Of a stretch of DNA of 41,427 bases, positions 1 through 8,011 are shown in pieces. Both the position numbers and the translations under genes were made by a program. Positions within the stretch are counted from its first letter, which is position 1. Each line of letters starts with the position of its first letter. The notes under the pieces were generated by a model. That model worked only from the letters and a program-made list of their open reading frames with translations. It searched no databases and was not told the origin of the DNA. Origin of the DNA: Phycisphaerae bacterium (GTDB lineage Bacteria > Planctomycetota > Phycisphaerae > Phycisphaerales > UBA1924); assembly GCA_030426395.1 (NCBI GenBank), contig JAUHYE010000018.1, forward strand, positions 1 through 41,427, given 5' to 3'.

Positions 1-128
1 AAGTTCCACACGTGTCCGACGATGTCGGCCTTCGACAGCACGGTGCCCGCGCCGCGCATGAGGACCTCGAGCACGGCGAACTCCTTCGACGTGAGTTCGA
101 TCTCGGCATCGCCGCGGCGGCGTTCGCG
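1..128 (-). CDS. Fragment of OmpR/PhoB-type response regulator (winged-helix part)
   Basis: Read on the minus strand, the first ~125 bases encode a typical start of an OmpR-family winged-helix DNA-binding domain: E-I-E-L-T-S-K-E-F-A-V-L-E-V-L, followed by G-T-V-L-S-K-A-D-I-V-G-H-V-W-N. These are the beta-hairpin, the first helix and the start of the recognition region. In this family the protein is a two-component transcription factor whose N-terminal receiver domain is phosphorylated on Asp. Here only about 40 residues are present. The frame runs off the left edge on its C-terminal side, and on its N-terminal side it stops making sense where ftsW begins (about 110-135). It is therefore a scrap, not a gene, and its abutment to ftsW is suspicious. 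Family assignment is confident from the pattern; the exact end is approximate. Confidence 0.7.
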
Positions 129-1133
129 GGCACCCTGCCCTATATCGCGGTCGCCGTGCTGCTGATCGTGGGCGTGCTGGTGCTGGTGTACGTCCCCGGG
201 CTCAGCCGGGAGGCCAAGGGCGCCAAACGATGGGTCGAGTTCACGCTGCCGGGCGTGGGCCTGTTCAGTTGGCAGCCCAGCGAGGTGGCAAAGTGGCTGC
301 TGCCGGCGATTATCGCGATCTTTGCTGCCGCCCGTGGGCCGGCCATCGGCACCATCCTGAAGGGCCTGCTGCCCACCGGCATCGCCGTCGCCTTGGTCTG
401 TGGGCTCATCATGAAGGAAGACTTGGGCACGGCGGTGATCATCGGGGCGGCCTGCGGCGTGGTGCTGCTGGCTGCGGGCATCCGGTGGTGGCACGTGGGC
501 GTGCTGGCGGCGATGGCGCTGGGCGCATCGGTGCAGGCGGTTCGCACCAGCCCCTATCGCATGGAACGCATCACCAGCTTCATGGACCCCTGGGCCGACC
601 CGGCCGACACGGGCTACCACATGATCCAGTCTCTTGCGGCCATCTCGGGCGGCGAGTTGACCGGCCGCGGCTTGGGCAACGGACTTCACAAACTGGGCTA
701 CCTGCCCGAAGACACCACCGACTTCCTCTTCGCGATCATTTGCGAAGAACTGGGCGTGCTTGGGGCCGCCGGCGTCGTGGGCGTATTTGCACTGCTGACT
801 TGGGCTTGTATTGGAGTCGTGAAGCAAGAGAAGGGCGCAGCGTGCCAACTCGTGGCGTTGGGCGTGACAGCGACCGTATCGCTGCAAGCCATCATGAATC
901 TGGCCGTCGTCACCGGCCTTGGGCCGACCAAGGGCATCGCTCTGCCGCTCGTGAGCGCGGGCGGCACGGGCTGGGTGTTGACGGGCGCGTCGCTCGGCCT
1001 GCTCATCGCGATGGACCGACGCCAGGCCAAGCGCATGCCCGCCGTGCAGACCGAAACCAATCGCCCTTCGCCCGAGCCCCGTCCGAACCGCCTCGGTCGC
1101 GTGCGCTCGCACCCGGCCGAGGCCGTGGCGTGA
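129..1133 (+). CDS. ftsW: Cell-division protein FtsW (SEDS glycosyltransferase), 5'-truncated
   Basis: FtsW/RodA (SEDS) proteins are integral-membrane peptidoglycan glycosyltransferases of the divisome. The readable part starts at a transmembrane segment (LPYIAVAVLLIVGVLVLVYV) and contains the family signatures GAKRWVEF, QPSEVAKW, KEDLGTA, a loop with GRGLGNGLHKLGYLPE and TDFLFAIICEELG, and the C-terminal PLVSAGGTGW. About 335 residues are present. The first roughly 70-80 residues expected for the family (two membrane spans) are missing and replaced by antisense response-regulator sequence. An open frame happens to continue upstream to base 12, but that part is not FtsW. The 3' end overlaps the murG start by 4 bases (GTGA), as expected for a dcw-type cluster with translational coupling. 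The start given is only the point where FtsW similarity begins. Confidence 0.88.
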   Translation, partial: GTLPYIAVAVLLIVGVLVLVYVPGLSREAKGAKRWVEFTLPGVGLFSWQPSEVAKWLLPAIIAIFAAARGPAIGTILKGLLPTGIAVALVCGLIMKEDLGTAVIIGAACGVVLLAAGIRWWHVGVLAAMALGASVQAVRTSPYRMERITSFMDPWADPADTGYHMIQSLAAISGGELTGRGLGNGLHKLGYLPEDTTDFLFAIICEELGVLGAAGVVGVFALLTWACIGVVKQEKGAACQLVALGVTATVSLQAIMNLAVVTGLGPTKGIALPLVSAGGTGWVLTGASLGLLIAMDRRQAKRMPAVQTETNRPSPEPRPNRLGRVRSHPAEAVA

Positions 1134-2269
1134 GCGGCAGGGCGGCACTGGGCATCGCGTTCTTCGGCGGGGGCACTGGCGGGCACATCTACCCCTCGCT
1201 GGCTATCGCCGAAACGCTCGAACGGCTGGAACCCAACGCCCGAGCCGTGTTCATCACGGGCGATCGCCCGGCCGACGAAAGCTCGCTTGATGGCCAGCTC
1301 GTCTTCGGCCATCCCACCATGCGCGTGGCGATCGGGGCCAGACCGCCCTCGGCGAAGCCCCATGCCATGCTGCGGTGCGTTCGTGCGTGGGGCCAAGCGG
1401 TGCGCGACAGCCGCGAAGCCTTGAGAGAGCTACAAGCCGAGTGTGATTCAATCGTCGCAATGTCAACCGGCGGGTACGTCTCCGCTCCCGCAGCTCAGGC
1501 CGCACGCGTCGAAAGGGTGCCATTGGTGCTGGTGAGCCTGGATGCCCGCATTGGCAAAGCTAATCGCTTCATCTCGAAGCGGGCCAGGCATCGGCTCGTG
1601 GCGCAAAACGACGGGCCTAAGGGCTGGGACGCCATCGGCCCCATTGTCGGCAACCGCGCCATCGCGCCCGCGGCCAAACCCGAGTGCCGTCGCATGCTCG
1701 GGCTCGACCCCGACACGCCGACGCTGTTCATCATGGGTGGCAGCCAGGGCGCGACGTCGATCAATGTGTTCATGTCGGCTCTGTGCGACACGTCACCCGA
1801 CGCACTCGACGGCTGGCAAGTGCTGCACCTGGCCGGCGATGCGCGCGCGGCAGCGGACGTTCAGATCGCATACGAGAGCGCCGGCCTACGAGGCAGGGTG
1901 CTCGAACGCCAGAACCCCATCGGCCCGGCCTGGGGCGCCGCCGACCTCGCGCTGTGCCGCAGCGGCGCGGGGACCGTTGCCGAAGCCCACGCCAATGGTG
2001 TACCGTCAATATTCCTGCCCTACCCCTACCACCGCGACCAGCATCAGGCGGCCAATGCCCAGCCATTGGTTGACGCCGGCGGCGCGATCGTGCTGGAAGA
2101 TCGCATCACGCCGCAGGCCAACCTTGAAGCGGTCGGTCCCCCATTGCGCGAATTGCTGGCGTCGCCAGAACGACGGAATGCGATGACGAGGGCCCTCGGC
2201 CAACTGCCTTGCAAGGACGGCGCCTCGACCTGCGCTCGCCTGCTGATTGATGCTGCAAAGAAGGTGTGA
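1130..2269 (+). CDS. murG: UDP-N-acetylglucosamine--N-acetylmuramyl-(pentapeptide) pyrophosphoryl-undecaprenol GlcNAc transferase MurG
   Basis: MurG adds GlcNAc to lipid I to make lipid II on the inner face of the cytoplasmic membrane. The 379-residue product has the N-terminal glycine loop GGGTGGHIYPSLAIAE, a second glycine motif GGSQGATSIN near residue 202, and the UDP-sugar-binding stretch RSGAGTVAEAHANGVPSIFL followed by YHRDQHQAANA. This is the normal GT-B layout and length (about 350-380). The start is a GTG that overlaps the ftsW stop, giving coupled translation. The same frame is open far upstream inside ftsW, but that part has no MurG features. The ftsW-murG order is that of the division and cell-wall cluster. 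Codon use matches the neighbours. The identification is secure. Confidence 0.95.
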   Translation: MSGRAALGIAFFGGGTGGHIYPSLAIAETLERLEPNARAVFITGDRPADESSLDGQLVFGHPTMRVAIGARPPSAKPHAMLRCVRAWGQAVRDSREALRELQAECDSIVAMSTGGYVSAPAAQAARVERVPLVLVSLDARIGKANRFISKRARHRLVAQNDGPKGWDAIGPIVGNRAIAPAAKPECRRMLGLDPDTPTLFIMGGSQGATSINVFMSALCDTSPDALDGWQVLHLAGDARAAADVQIAYESAGLRGRVLERQNPIGPAWGAADLALCRSGAGTVAEAHANGVPSIFLPYPYHRDQHQAANAQPLVDAGGAIVLEDRITPQANLEAVGPPLRELLASPERRNAMTRALGQLPCKDGASTCARLLIDAAKKV

Positions 2270-2306
2270 AACCTCGCCAACCGACAAGCCACGCCGGGCG
2301 ATCTGG

Positions 2307-2312
2307 TATACT
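2307..2312 (+). promoter_or_regulatory. Leaderless-type -10 box before the gene at 2320
   Basis: TATACT lies exactly 7 bases before the ATG at 2320, with no Shine-Dalgarno-like sequence between. Transcription initiating about 7 bases after the hexamer would begin at the start codon. No convincing -35 hexamer is visible. Confidence 0.5.
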
Positions 2313-2319
2313 TGGGGTG

Positions 2320-2844
2320 ATGGGGCAAAACGGCCACAGCAACTTCGATCGCACGCCCAAAATCGGGCCCTGCTGCGTGCTGTGGACACCCGCCGGGCAG
2401 GAGCCGCCTCGCGAGTTGCTGGCGTCGCTCGAGCGACGCGGGCTGGCATGGGTGGCCGCCCAGGACGGGTACTCCGCCATGGCCGAGATCCTGCTCCGCC
2501 AGAAGGTCGGCAATGGGACCAAATCGGCCGTCCTCGTGCTGGTCCACCCCACAAAGCTCGACTTATCGGGCATGGTTGTCGACGCCCTGGGCCGCTTTGC
2601 CGGGCCCGTGGCGGTGTGGAGGTACGATCCTGAGGCCCACCCGGTGCTCGCGGCTGCCCAGCGGCACGAACTGGCGACCGTGTTCGTGCGAACAGAATCA
2701 ATAGAGCCAAGGCCCATCCGCACGCCCGAGCCAAAGCCCCAGGCGTCCCTTCCCAAAGAAGAAGAGGACGACGAGCCCACGGCGACCTCGTTGCTGAGCG
2801 ACGAGGAGTTGAGCATGCTGCTGGCCGAGAGGCCCGAGCGTTGA
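2320..2844 (+). CDS. Conserved-looking hypothetical protein
   Basis: I do not recognise this 174-residue protein. The N-terminal ~115 residues look like a compact alpha/beta fold, with alternating strands such as GPCCVLWTPAG, KSAVLVLVHP and GPVAVWRYD. An acidic, low-complexity tail rich in P, K and E follows (PKEEEDDEP), ending with a short helix DEELSMLLAE. The ATG at 2320 is chosen because a TATACT hexamer sits 7 bases upstream and the 18 extra codons back to the GTG at 2266 do not look coding. The GTG at 2266 overlaps the murG stop and is the alternative, coupled start. The stop overlaps a possible TTG start of the following diguanylate cyclase, so the two may be co-transcribed. The N-terminal part is vaguely receiver-like, but I see no phospho-acceptor signature and assign no function. 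Confidence 0.7.
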   Translation: MGQNGHSNFDRTPKIGPCCVLWTPAGQEPPRELLASLERRGLAWVAAQDGYSAMAEILLRQKVGNGTKSAVLVLVHPTKLDLSGMVVDALGRFAGPVAVWRYDPEAHPVLAAAQRHELATVFVRTESIEPRPIRTPEPKPQASLPKEEEDDEPTATSLLSDEELSMLLAERPER

Positions 2845-4184
2845 ATCGCCTCGGCGGGAGGATTCTGGAAGCGACCGTGGATACCAACGGCACATCAATG
2901 GCACGCCAGCATGCCGAGCCGAGCCCCGAGGGCCCGGCCCGGATCGTGCTTGTTGGTCGCACCGGCCTGGACGGGGTGCTGGCCGCGCCATCGACCACGG
3001 AGCTCGTCCGCGTGCGCAGCGGCATGGATGCGCTGGGCGAGGTGTCGTCCTGGAAGCGCGGCGGCGCGCACGCAGCCGACGAGCAGGTCGTCGTGCTTGG
3101 CGAGGCCATCGATGCCGACCCGTCGCTGCTCCGGGCCCGCCGGTTCGTCGAGGCGTTGCGCCGGTTCGATCCCGAGGTCCGTGTGCTGGCTGTCGGCCGA
3201 CCGCTCCACGACGAAGGCGAGGGCGCCGAAGCGTTCGACGGCTGGCTGGATATCGACGATCCTGTGTACTCCTCCCGCGTGCTGCTCCAGGGCCAGCGCA
3301 ACGCGCGCTCGATGCCGCGCGAGCGGAGCACGCCGGTCGAGGTTGTGGCTCCCGAGCTGCCGCCGGCTGCCGGCGATGATGGTGAGTTGGTTGCCCTGTT
3401 ACTCGACGACAAGAGTATCGTGCCCGCAGCGGTTGACCTCGCGTCGCGACGCCTGGGTGTGCCGCTGCGGCTCCAGGACGTCGCCGATGCCCCGGCAGGA
3501 CCCGGGCGTGCGCCGGTACCCGGGATCGACGGCAAGGTGCTCTTCGGCCCACGCGCCACGGGAGAGGCGCTCGAACAGGCGGCGGCGTGGCTGGCCGGCT
3601 GGATGCGGCTCGAAGCCCGCCACAAGACGCTCGCGATGCAGGCCAGCACCGACCCGCTGACCGGCGCGTGGAACCGCCGCTTCTTCGACGCGACGCTGGC
3701 CGAGGCCATCGAGCACGCGGGCGAGGCGCGGCGGGATCTCTCCGTGCTGGTCTTCGACATCGACGATTTCAAGCGGTACAACGACGAGCACGGGCACGAC
3801 GCCGGCGACGAGATCCTGTGCGAGGTCGTGCAACTGCTCCAGAGCGTCATCCGCCCCAGCGACAAGGTCTGCCGTATCGGCGGCGACGAGTTCGCGGTGA
3901 TCTTCGACGACCCCGCCGGCCCCCGCGAGCCGGCCAGCCGCCACCCGACCAGCGTCTTCGACATCGCCGAGCGTTTCCGGGCGCTGGTGCGCGAGGCTCG
4001 GTTCCGCAAGCTGGCCGACGACGCCCCCGGGCAGCTGACGATCTCGGGCGGGCTGGCGACCTTCCCCTGGGACGGCCTCGACGGCGCCGCGCTCGTTCGC
4101 GCCGCCGACCAGCGTGCGATCGAGAGCAAGCACCACGGCAAGAACGCGATCGAGCTCGGGCCCACGGGCGATCGCCGCGGCTGA
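2841..4184 (+). CDS. Diguanylate cyclase (GGDEF domain) with divergent N-terminal region
   Basis: The C-terminal ~170 residues form a GGDEF domain, which makes cyclic-di-GMP from two GTP. Visible signatures are TDPLTGAWNRRFFD at the domain start, VLVFDIDDFKRYND with the metal-binding Asp, and IGGDEFAVIF for the active site (about residue 346). The allosteric inhibitory RxxD site is intact as RPSD, exactly five residues before GGDEF, so product inhibition is expected. Residues 30-250 resemble two receiver-like or PAS-like alpha/beta modules, but no phosphorylatable Asp can be pinned down. There is no membrane segment. The start is uncertain: TTG 2841 overlaps the upstream stop, GTG 2877 has a weak GGAAG 5 bases upstream, and ATG 2898 is also possible. 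The stop abuts the stop of an opposing GGDEF gene. Confidence 0.88.
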   Translation: MNRLGGRILEATVDTNGTSMARQHAEPSPEGPARIVLVGRTGLDGVLAAPSTTELVRVRSGMDALGEVSSWKRGGAHAADEQVVVLGEAIDADPSLLRARRFVEALRRFDPEVRVLAVGRPLHDEGEGAEAFDGWLDIDDPVYSSRVLLQGQRNARSMPRERSTPVEVVAPELPPAAGDDGELVALLLDDKSIVPAAVDLASRRLGVPLRLQDVADAPAGPGRAPVPGIDGKVLFGPRATGEALEQAAAWLAGWMRLEARHKTLAMQASTDPLTGAWNRRFFDATLAEAIEHAGEARRDLSVLVFDIDDFKRYNDEHGHDAGDEILCEVVQLLQSVIRPSDKVCRIGGDEFAVIFDDPAGPREPASRHPTSVFDIAERFRALVREARFRKLADDAPGQLTISGGLATFPWDGLDGAALVRAADQRAIESKHHGKNAIELGPTGDRRG

Positions 4185-5171
4185 TCACGCCGCCTCGGAC
4201 GACGCCTTGCCGTCGCCGGGCTTGCGCCAGAATTCGTACCGACCCTTACCCGCACGCTTCGCGATATAGAGCGCTTCATCGGCGGCGCTGAGCAATTCCT
4301 CTGGAGAAGCTGCGCCGCTGTGCTCAATGGTGGCGATGCCCACGCTGAGGGACGGCATTGCCGGCACGCACCGACCGTCGAGCCAGGTTTGTGCGTGAGC
4401 GCCGAAGTTCTCGAGCAATCGATTCGCGATGGGCTCGGCGTCGCGCGGTTGGCGCATCGGCAACAGGATGATGAACTCATCGCCGCCGAGGCGTGCGGGC
4501 ACGTCGCCCTCGCGGCAAACTTCCTTGAACAGGTCGCCGGCGATCTTCAGGAGCTCGTCACCGGCCGCGTGACCCAGCGTGTCGTTCACGCCCTTGAAGC
4601 CGTCAAGGTCGATGGCCAGGCACATCAGGTCCACGCCGGCCTCGCGAGAGGCACGGAACATCTCCTCGAGCGCACTCATCATGGCGTAGCGGTTGGGAAG
4701 GCTTGTGAGCACATCCCTCGAAGCGAGTTCCGCGAGGCGTGCGGCGGCCTCGGCCAACTGGGCCATCCGCTTCTCAACGCACCGCTCCAGGTCTTCGTTC
4801 ACGCGGAGCAACTGCCGACGCTGCTCACACAGGCGGCCGGTCATGTCGTTGAATGCGATGGCGAGACACGAGAGCTCATCACCACCACGAACGGCCACGG
4901 GCGAGGGCTGCACATGCCGATACGCGACGCATGAGTCGGACAACACGGAGTCGGCCACTGCACCGGCGGCGGCCAACTTCGAGACCATCCGCCGGAGCGC
5001 CGCGCCCGCCGTTTCCGCGGGATGCACGCACTCCACGCTCACTTCGCACCGATCATCGATGCAACGCACGACACACGCCCGGTCGTCGGCCAGAGCACAC
5101 TCGATTCGGATGTAAGTCCGGACACCACCATGGCCATGTCGTCTGACTCTCCGGCGTCGCATCCCAGCCAC
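4185..5171 (-). CDS. Diguanylate cyclase with HAMP-like linker
   Basis: A HAMP-like second helix (DELSCLAIAFNDMTGRL) leads into a coiled linker and a full GGDEF domain: SRDVLTSLPNRYAMM, LAIDLDGFKGVND, and LGGDEFIILL near residue 228, ending with ADEALYIAKRAGKGR. The inhibitory RxxD motif is present as REGD, five residues before GGDEF. HAMP domains normally follow a membrane helix and an extracytoplasmic sensor. Neither exists here: the ~80 N-terminal residues are Cys-rich and unlike a sensor. The gene may therefore have lost its original N-terminus, or the true start may be further downstream. The ATG at 5171 is the longest choice and is uncertain. It is transcribed divergently from the EAL-HDOD remnant and converges with the other cyclase. 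Confidence 0.85.
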   Translation of the reverse strand: MAGMRRRRVRRHGHGGVRTYIRIECALADDRACVVRCIDDRCEVSVECVHPAETAGAALRRMVSKLAAAGAVADSVLSDSCVAYRHVQPSPVAVRGGDELSCLAIAFNDMTGRLCEQRRQLLRVNEDLERCVEKRMAQLAEAAARLAELASRDVLTSLPNRYAMMSALEEMFRASREAGVDLMCLAIDLDGFKGVNDTLGHAAGDELLKIAGDLFKEVCREGDVPARLGGDEFIILLPMRQPRDAEPIANRLLENFGAHAQTWLDGRCVPAMPSLSVGIATIEHSGAASPEELLSAADEALYIAKRAGKGRYEFWRKPGDGKASSEAA

Positions 5172-5311
5172 CTTGCCATCGGGCCACGTCCAGTCCAGGC
5201 CGTGTCATCGGTGGGGATCTTGATGGACTTGAGGCGACTCGATGTCGTGCCGATGTCAGCCTGCAATTCGCGACTGCGGTCTCCAGGAGCACCCCATTCG
5301 AGGGACACGCC

Positions 5312-6367
5312 ATGACAGCAGAGATGCACACTCCAGCGACCAACGAGCCGCAATGCGCAATCACACGCATTCCGGTCTTCAACAGACAACGCCAGCTCAT
5401 CGCGTACGAGATAGCCCCCTGGAACAGGGGATGGCGCAAGGGGAAGACACCCAATCAGACGTGTGCCGTGCCACGATCGGCAGCTCCTTGCACGCCATCG
5501 GGCTCGACGAGCTTCTGGGTGAGTGCCACGGGCTCATGCCATGCACGCTTGGGATGATCGATGCCGGCGAACATTGCGTGCTGTTGCCCGATCGCGTCAC
5601 ACTCTTGCAGCCATCGATCCCCAGAAGTGGGGATGCGACCAAGTCCTGCCAACGCGCGATCAACGATGGCTACACGCTCGCCGTCGAGGCAGGCTTCCAG
5701 GGCGCGGGGCTGGTTCTTCTGCCAGCCCGAGCCGCTTCGTGGCCGATCGCCCGGCACGCTCTTACCCACATGCATTCGCATGATCTCACTCGTCGCAGCA
5801 CAACAGTTTGATGTCGCTGCGATCGAGGCATCCATCAAGGGCGATGTGGGACTCACCCATGCGCTGCTCCAACAAGTCAATGCCTCCGCTCGAGGCGTTC
5901 TCTCTCGCGTGTCGTCGGCTCGAATGGCGATGAGCCTGCTCGGCGAGCGTCACGCACGAGCGTGGGCCACCATCGCAGCTATGAGGTCCGCCGCACCGCA
6001 TAAGCCCGAAGAACTCGTGCGTATTGCCTTGCTGCGCGGCCGGTTCTGCGAACTCGCTGGCGACCAGGTGAAGATCGACGTCAACGCTGGCTTCCTTGCT
6101 GGCTTGCTCTCGGTGCTCGACGCGCTGCTCGATCTGCCGATGGAACGCGCCATCGGCACGCTCCCCATCGAAGACGCCGTGCGGGATGCACTGCTCGCCT
6201 GGCACGACAGCAAGCTTGCTGCACTTCTGGAACTCGCCAAGGCCAGCGAACGCGGCGCATGGGCCAGCGCACAGCGTTTCGGTGAGAGCCTTGGCATCTC
6301 CCGCCGAAGCGCTTCGAACCTGTACTTCAAGGCGATGCGGAACTCGCCAAACGGCCAAGCCGCCTGA
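5312..6367 (+). pseudogene. Frameshifted EAL-HDOD (YuxH-type) signalling protein remnant
   Basis: Three successive frames together resemble an EAL-HDOD protein. The first frame, from the ATG at 5312 (GAGGG 7 bases upstream), gives TRIPVFNRQRQLIAYEIA, the classic start of a degenerate EAL domain. From about 5420 the signal moves to a second frame (ATIGSSLHAIGLDELLG, LLPDRVTLLQPS, NDGYTLAVEAGF). From about 5780 it moves to a third frame encoding an HDOD domain (MISLVAAQQFD, KGDVGLTHALLQQVNAS, and a long helical C-terminus to 6367). The middle of the EAL fold, including the K-I-D and E-K-V-E segments, is missing, so there appear to be two frameshifts and an internal loss. An independently expressed HDOD piece starting near 5781 cannot be excluded. 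Sequencing error is the alternative explanation. Confidence 0.7.
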
Positions 6368-6373
6368 CGGTGC

Positions 6374-7414
6374 TCAGGCGGTGCCGACGCCGACGCGCAA
6401 CAACCGCGTTTGCCCGAGGGGCGCCGCAGGATCGCAGACGAATGTCACACGATCCGCGCACGCGGCCGGCACGACGACGGTGTGTCCGGCGTGCACCGGC
6501 AGGCTCGCGGCGTCGTCGCCCTCCACCACCACCTCGCCCACGCCACTGACCAGCATGAGAATCTGGCAGCGGCCGTCGAAGCTGAGCGGGAGCTCATCGC
6601 CACCATGCGGCCGGGCCTCGTCGATCGAGAATGCGTCCAGAGCGCACAGCCGGCCCGCGTCGTCACTGCGGCCCAACCGGCTCGTCGCCGGCGGCGGACC
6701 CTCGAGGATGCACTGCACGGCCTGCTCCAGATGCAACTCGCGCCCGGACCGTCCATACTCGCGCGCCCAGTCATACACGCGGAACGTCGTGTCGCTGGGC
6801 GTCTGCACCTCTGCCACCAACGTGCCCGCGCCAAGCGCATGAATCGTGCCGGTCGGCAGCGTGTGCAGGTCACCAACAGCCGATGGCGCGCTGTGCAACA
6901 TGCCGGAAACATCGTCACCGTTGAGCGCCGCGGCCCGCACGCCCTCGGGCGTCACGCCCGGTGCGAGGCCCTTGAGAATCCGCGACCCCTCGTCGGCCTG
7001 CACAACGTACCAGCACTCGGTCTTCACATGCGCCTCGGCGTGCGCGGCGGCGTAGGCCGGGCTGGGATGCACCTGCACCGACAGATCCTCGCGAGCGTCG
7101 AGATACTTCACCAGCAGCGGGAATCGCCCATCGAGCGATGGCGTCGGGCCGAGCAAATCAGCCCCCCAAAGCGCAACAGCGTCTCGGATCGTCCTGCCTT
7201 CGAGTGCGCCGCGCGCGATGATCGACGACACCGCACCACCACCAGCGCCAGACGCGCTCGTTGAGTCGAGGTCGGCAAGCTCCCAGCTCTCACCGATGTC
7301 GCCAATGTCAGGCAAGTCCTTGCCCAGCGTGGCCAGACGCCGACCGCCCCACACTTTCTCGAAGAGCCTGGGCTCGAGGACGAATGGCAGCGGTTGTGGG
7401 CTTCGCGTCGGCAC
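6374..7414 (-). CDS. manA: Mannose-6-phosphate isomerase, class I
   Basis: This zinc enzyme interconverts mannose 6-phosphate and fructose 6-phosphate, feeding GDP-mannose and polysaccharide synthesis in the cytoplasm. The 346-residue protein starts with the family pattern FEKVWGGRRLATLG and GESWELAD. It carries the zinc ligands in LSVQVHPSPAYA and KTECWYV and the conserved GTIHALG that completes the cupin metal site. The C-terminal half is a second, less conserved cupin lobe. Length is normal for the short bacterial form. The start is a GTG 9 bases after the stop of the FabZ-like gene, with an AGG 5 bases ahead. It is the last gene of a three-gene minus-strand operon. Its 3' end nearly touches the EAL-HDOD remnant. 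Confidence 0.92.
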   Translation of the reverse strand: MPTRSPQPLPFVLEPRLFEKVWGGRRLATLGKDLPDIGDIGESWELADLDSTSASGAGGGAVSSIIARGALEGRTIRDAVALWGADLLGPTPSLDGRFPLLVKYLDAREDLSVQVHPSPAYAAAHAEAHVKTECWYVVQADEGSRILKGLAPGVTPEGVRAAALNGDDVSGMLHSAPSAVGDLHTLPTGTIHALGAGTLVAEVQTPSDTTFRVYDWAREYGRSGRELHLEQAVQCILEGPPPATSRLGRSDDAGRLCALDAFSIDEARPHGGDELPLSFDGRCQILMLVSGVGEVVVEGDDAASLPVHAGHTVVVPAACADRVTFVCDPAAPLGQTRLLRVGVGTA

Positions 7415-7423
7415 GTCGCCTGA

Positions 7424-8002
7424 TCAGCCGCCCTGCCCGGCCACCGGATCGATGGCCATGCCGGAAACCGTGGCCTCGAACGCCACGCGATCGCCCACCA
7501 CTCCCTGAACGTTGGCGGTGAATCGGCGGCGGCCGAACTTCACCTCTTCGCCCAGCACGATGAGCTCGTCACCAGGCGCGACCATCGAGCGGAACGCCGC
7601 GTTCTCGATGCGCAGGAACGCGGCCAGGAAGGGCTCGGTCTGCCGAGCCAGAAACATGAAACACGCGAGTTGAGCGCCGGCCTCGATCTGCAGCACGCCG
7701 GGAAACATCGGCTTGCCCGGGAAGTGCCCAGCGACCCAGAACTCATTGTCAGCGATCGTCTTGGCGGCAACGGCCTTGGTAAAGCCCTCGTTGTGCCAGA
7801 TGACACGGTCGATCAGCCGCATGTGCCCGCGATGGGGCAGCACTCGCTCAACGCCCTCGGCGTCGTACGCCGCGACCGAACGATCAACACCATCGAGCGA
7901 AAACAGCAAGCCCTTGACCTCCCCGAGTGCAGGCGCAGCGCCGCCGCGGGCCTTGGCGCCCGCGGGGCTTGTAGCCGAAGTATCGCTCGAGATCGTTGGC
8001 AT
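7424..8002 (-). CDS. FabZ/FabA-family 3-hydroxyacyl-ACP dehydratase
   Basis: The 192-residue product has the hot-dog dehydratase signatures: LPHRGHMRLIDRVI near residue 55 and GHFPGKPMFPGVLQIEA near residue 92. The catalytic His lies in the GHFPG stretch, and a C-terminal strand VKFGRRRFTANVQG follows. FabZ removes water from 3-hydroxyacyl-ACP during fatty acid elongation. The protein is longer than E. coli FabZ (about 150) because of a ~45-residue N-terminal extension with low-complexity Ala/Gly. The gene lies 9 bases after the HC1-like gene and 9 bases before manA, indicating one transcript. It could be the housekeeping FabZ or a paralogue dedicated to a special lipid; nothing here decides which, so I give no symbol. 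Confidence 0.88.
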   Translation of the reverse strand: MPTISSDTSATSPAGAKARGGAAPALGEVKGLLFSLDGVDRSVAAYDAEGVERVLPHRGHMRLIDRVIWHNEGFTKAVAAKTIADNEFWVAGHFPGKPMFPGVLQIEAGAQLACFMFLARQTEPFLAAFLRIENAAFRSMVAPGDELIVLGEEVKFGRRRFTANVQGVVGDRVAFEATVSGMAIDPVAGQGG

Positions 8003-8011
8003 CGGGTGCGA

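Noticed and set aside
230-1129. Upstream part of the murG frame inside ftsW
   Set aside because: No MurG or signal features; FtsW is clearly encoded in the other frame. MurG starts at the coupled GTG at 1130.
2006-4480. 824-codon open frame on the minus strand across murG and the first GGDEF gene
   Set aside because: It is antisense to well-supported genes, has a Ser/Arg/Ala-rich random composition and no motif; GC-rich DNA keeps such frames open.
5781-6367. HDOD part as a normal separate gene
   Set aside because: It begins in the middle of a domain series whose earlier parts are present in other frames with correct order, so a broken gene is the simpler reading.
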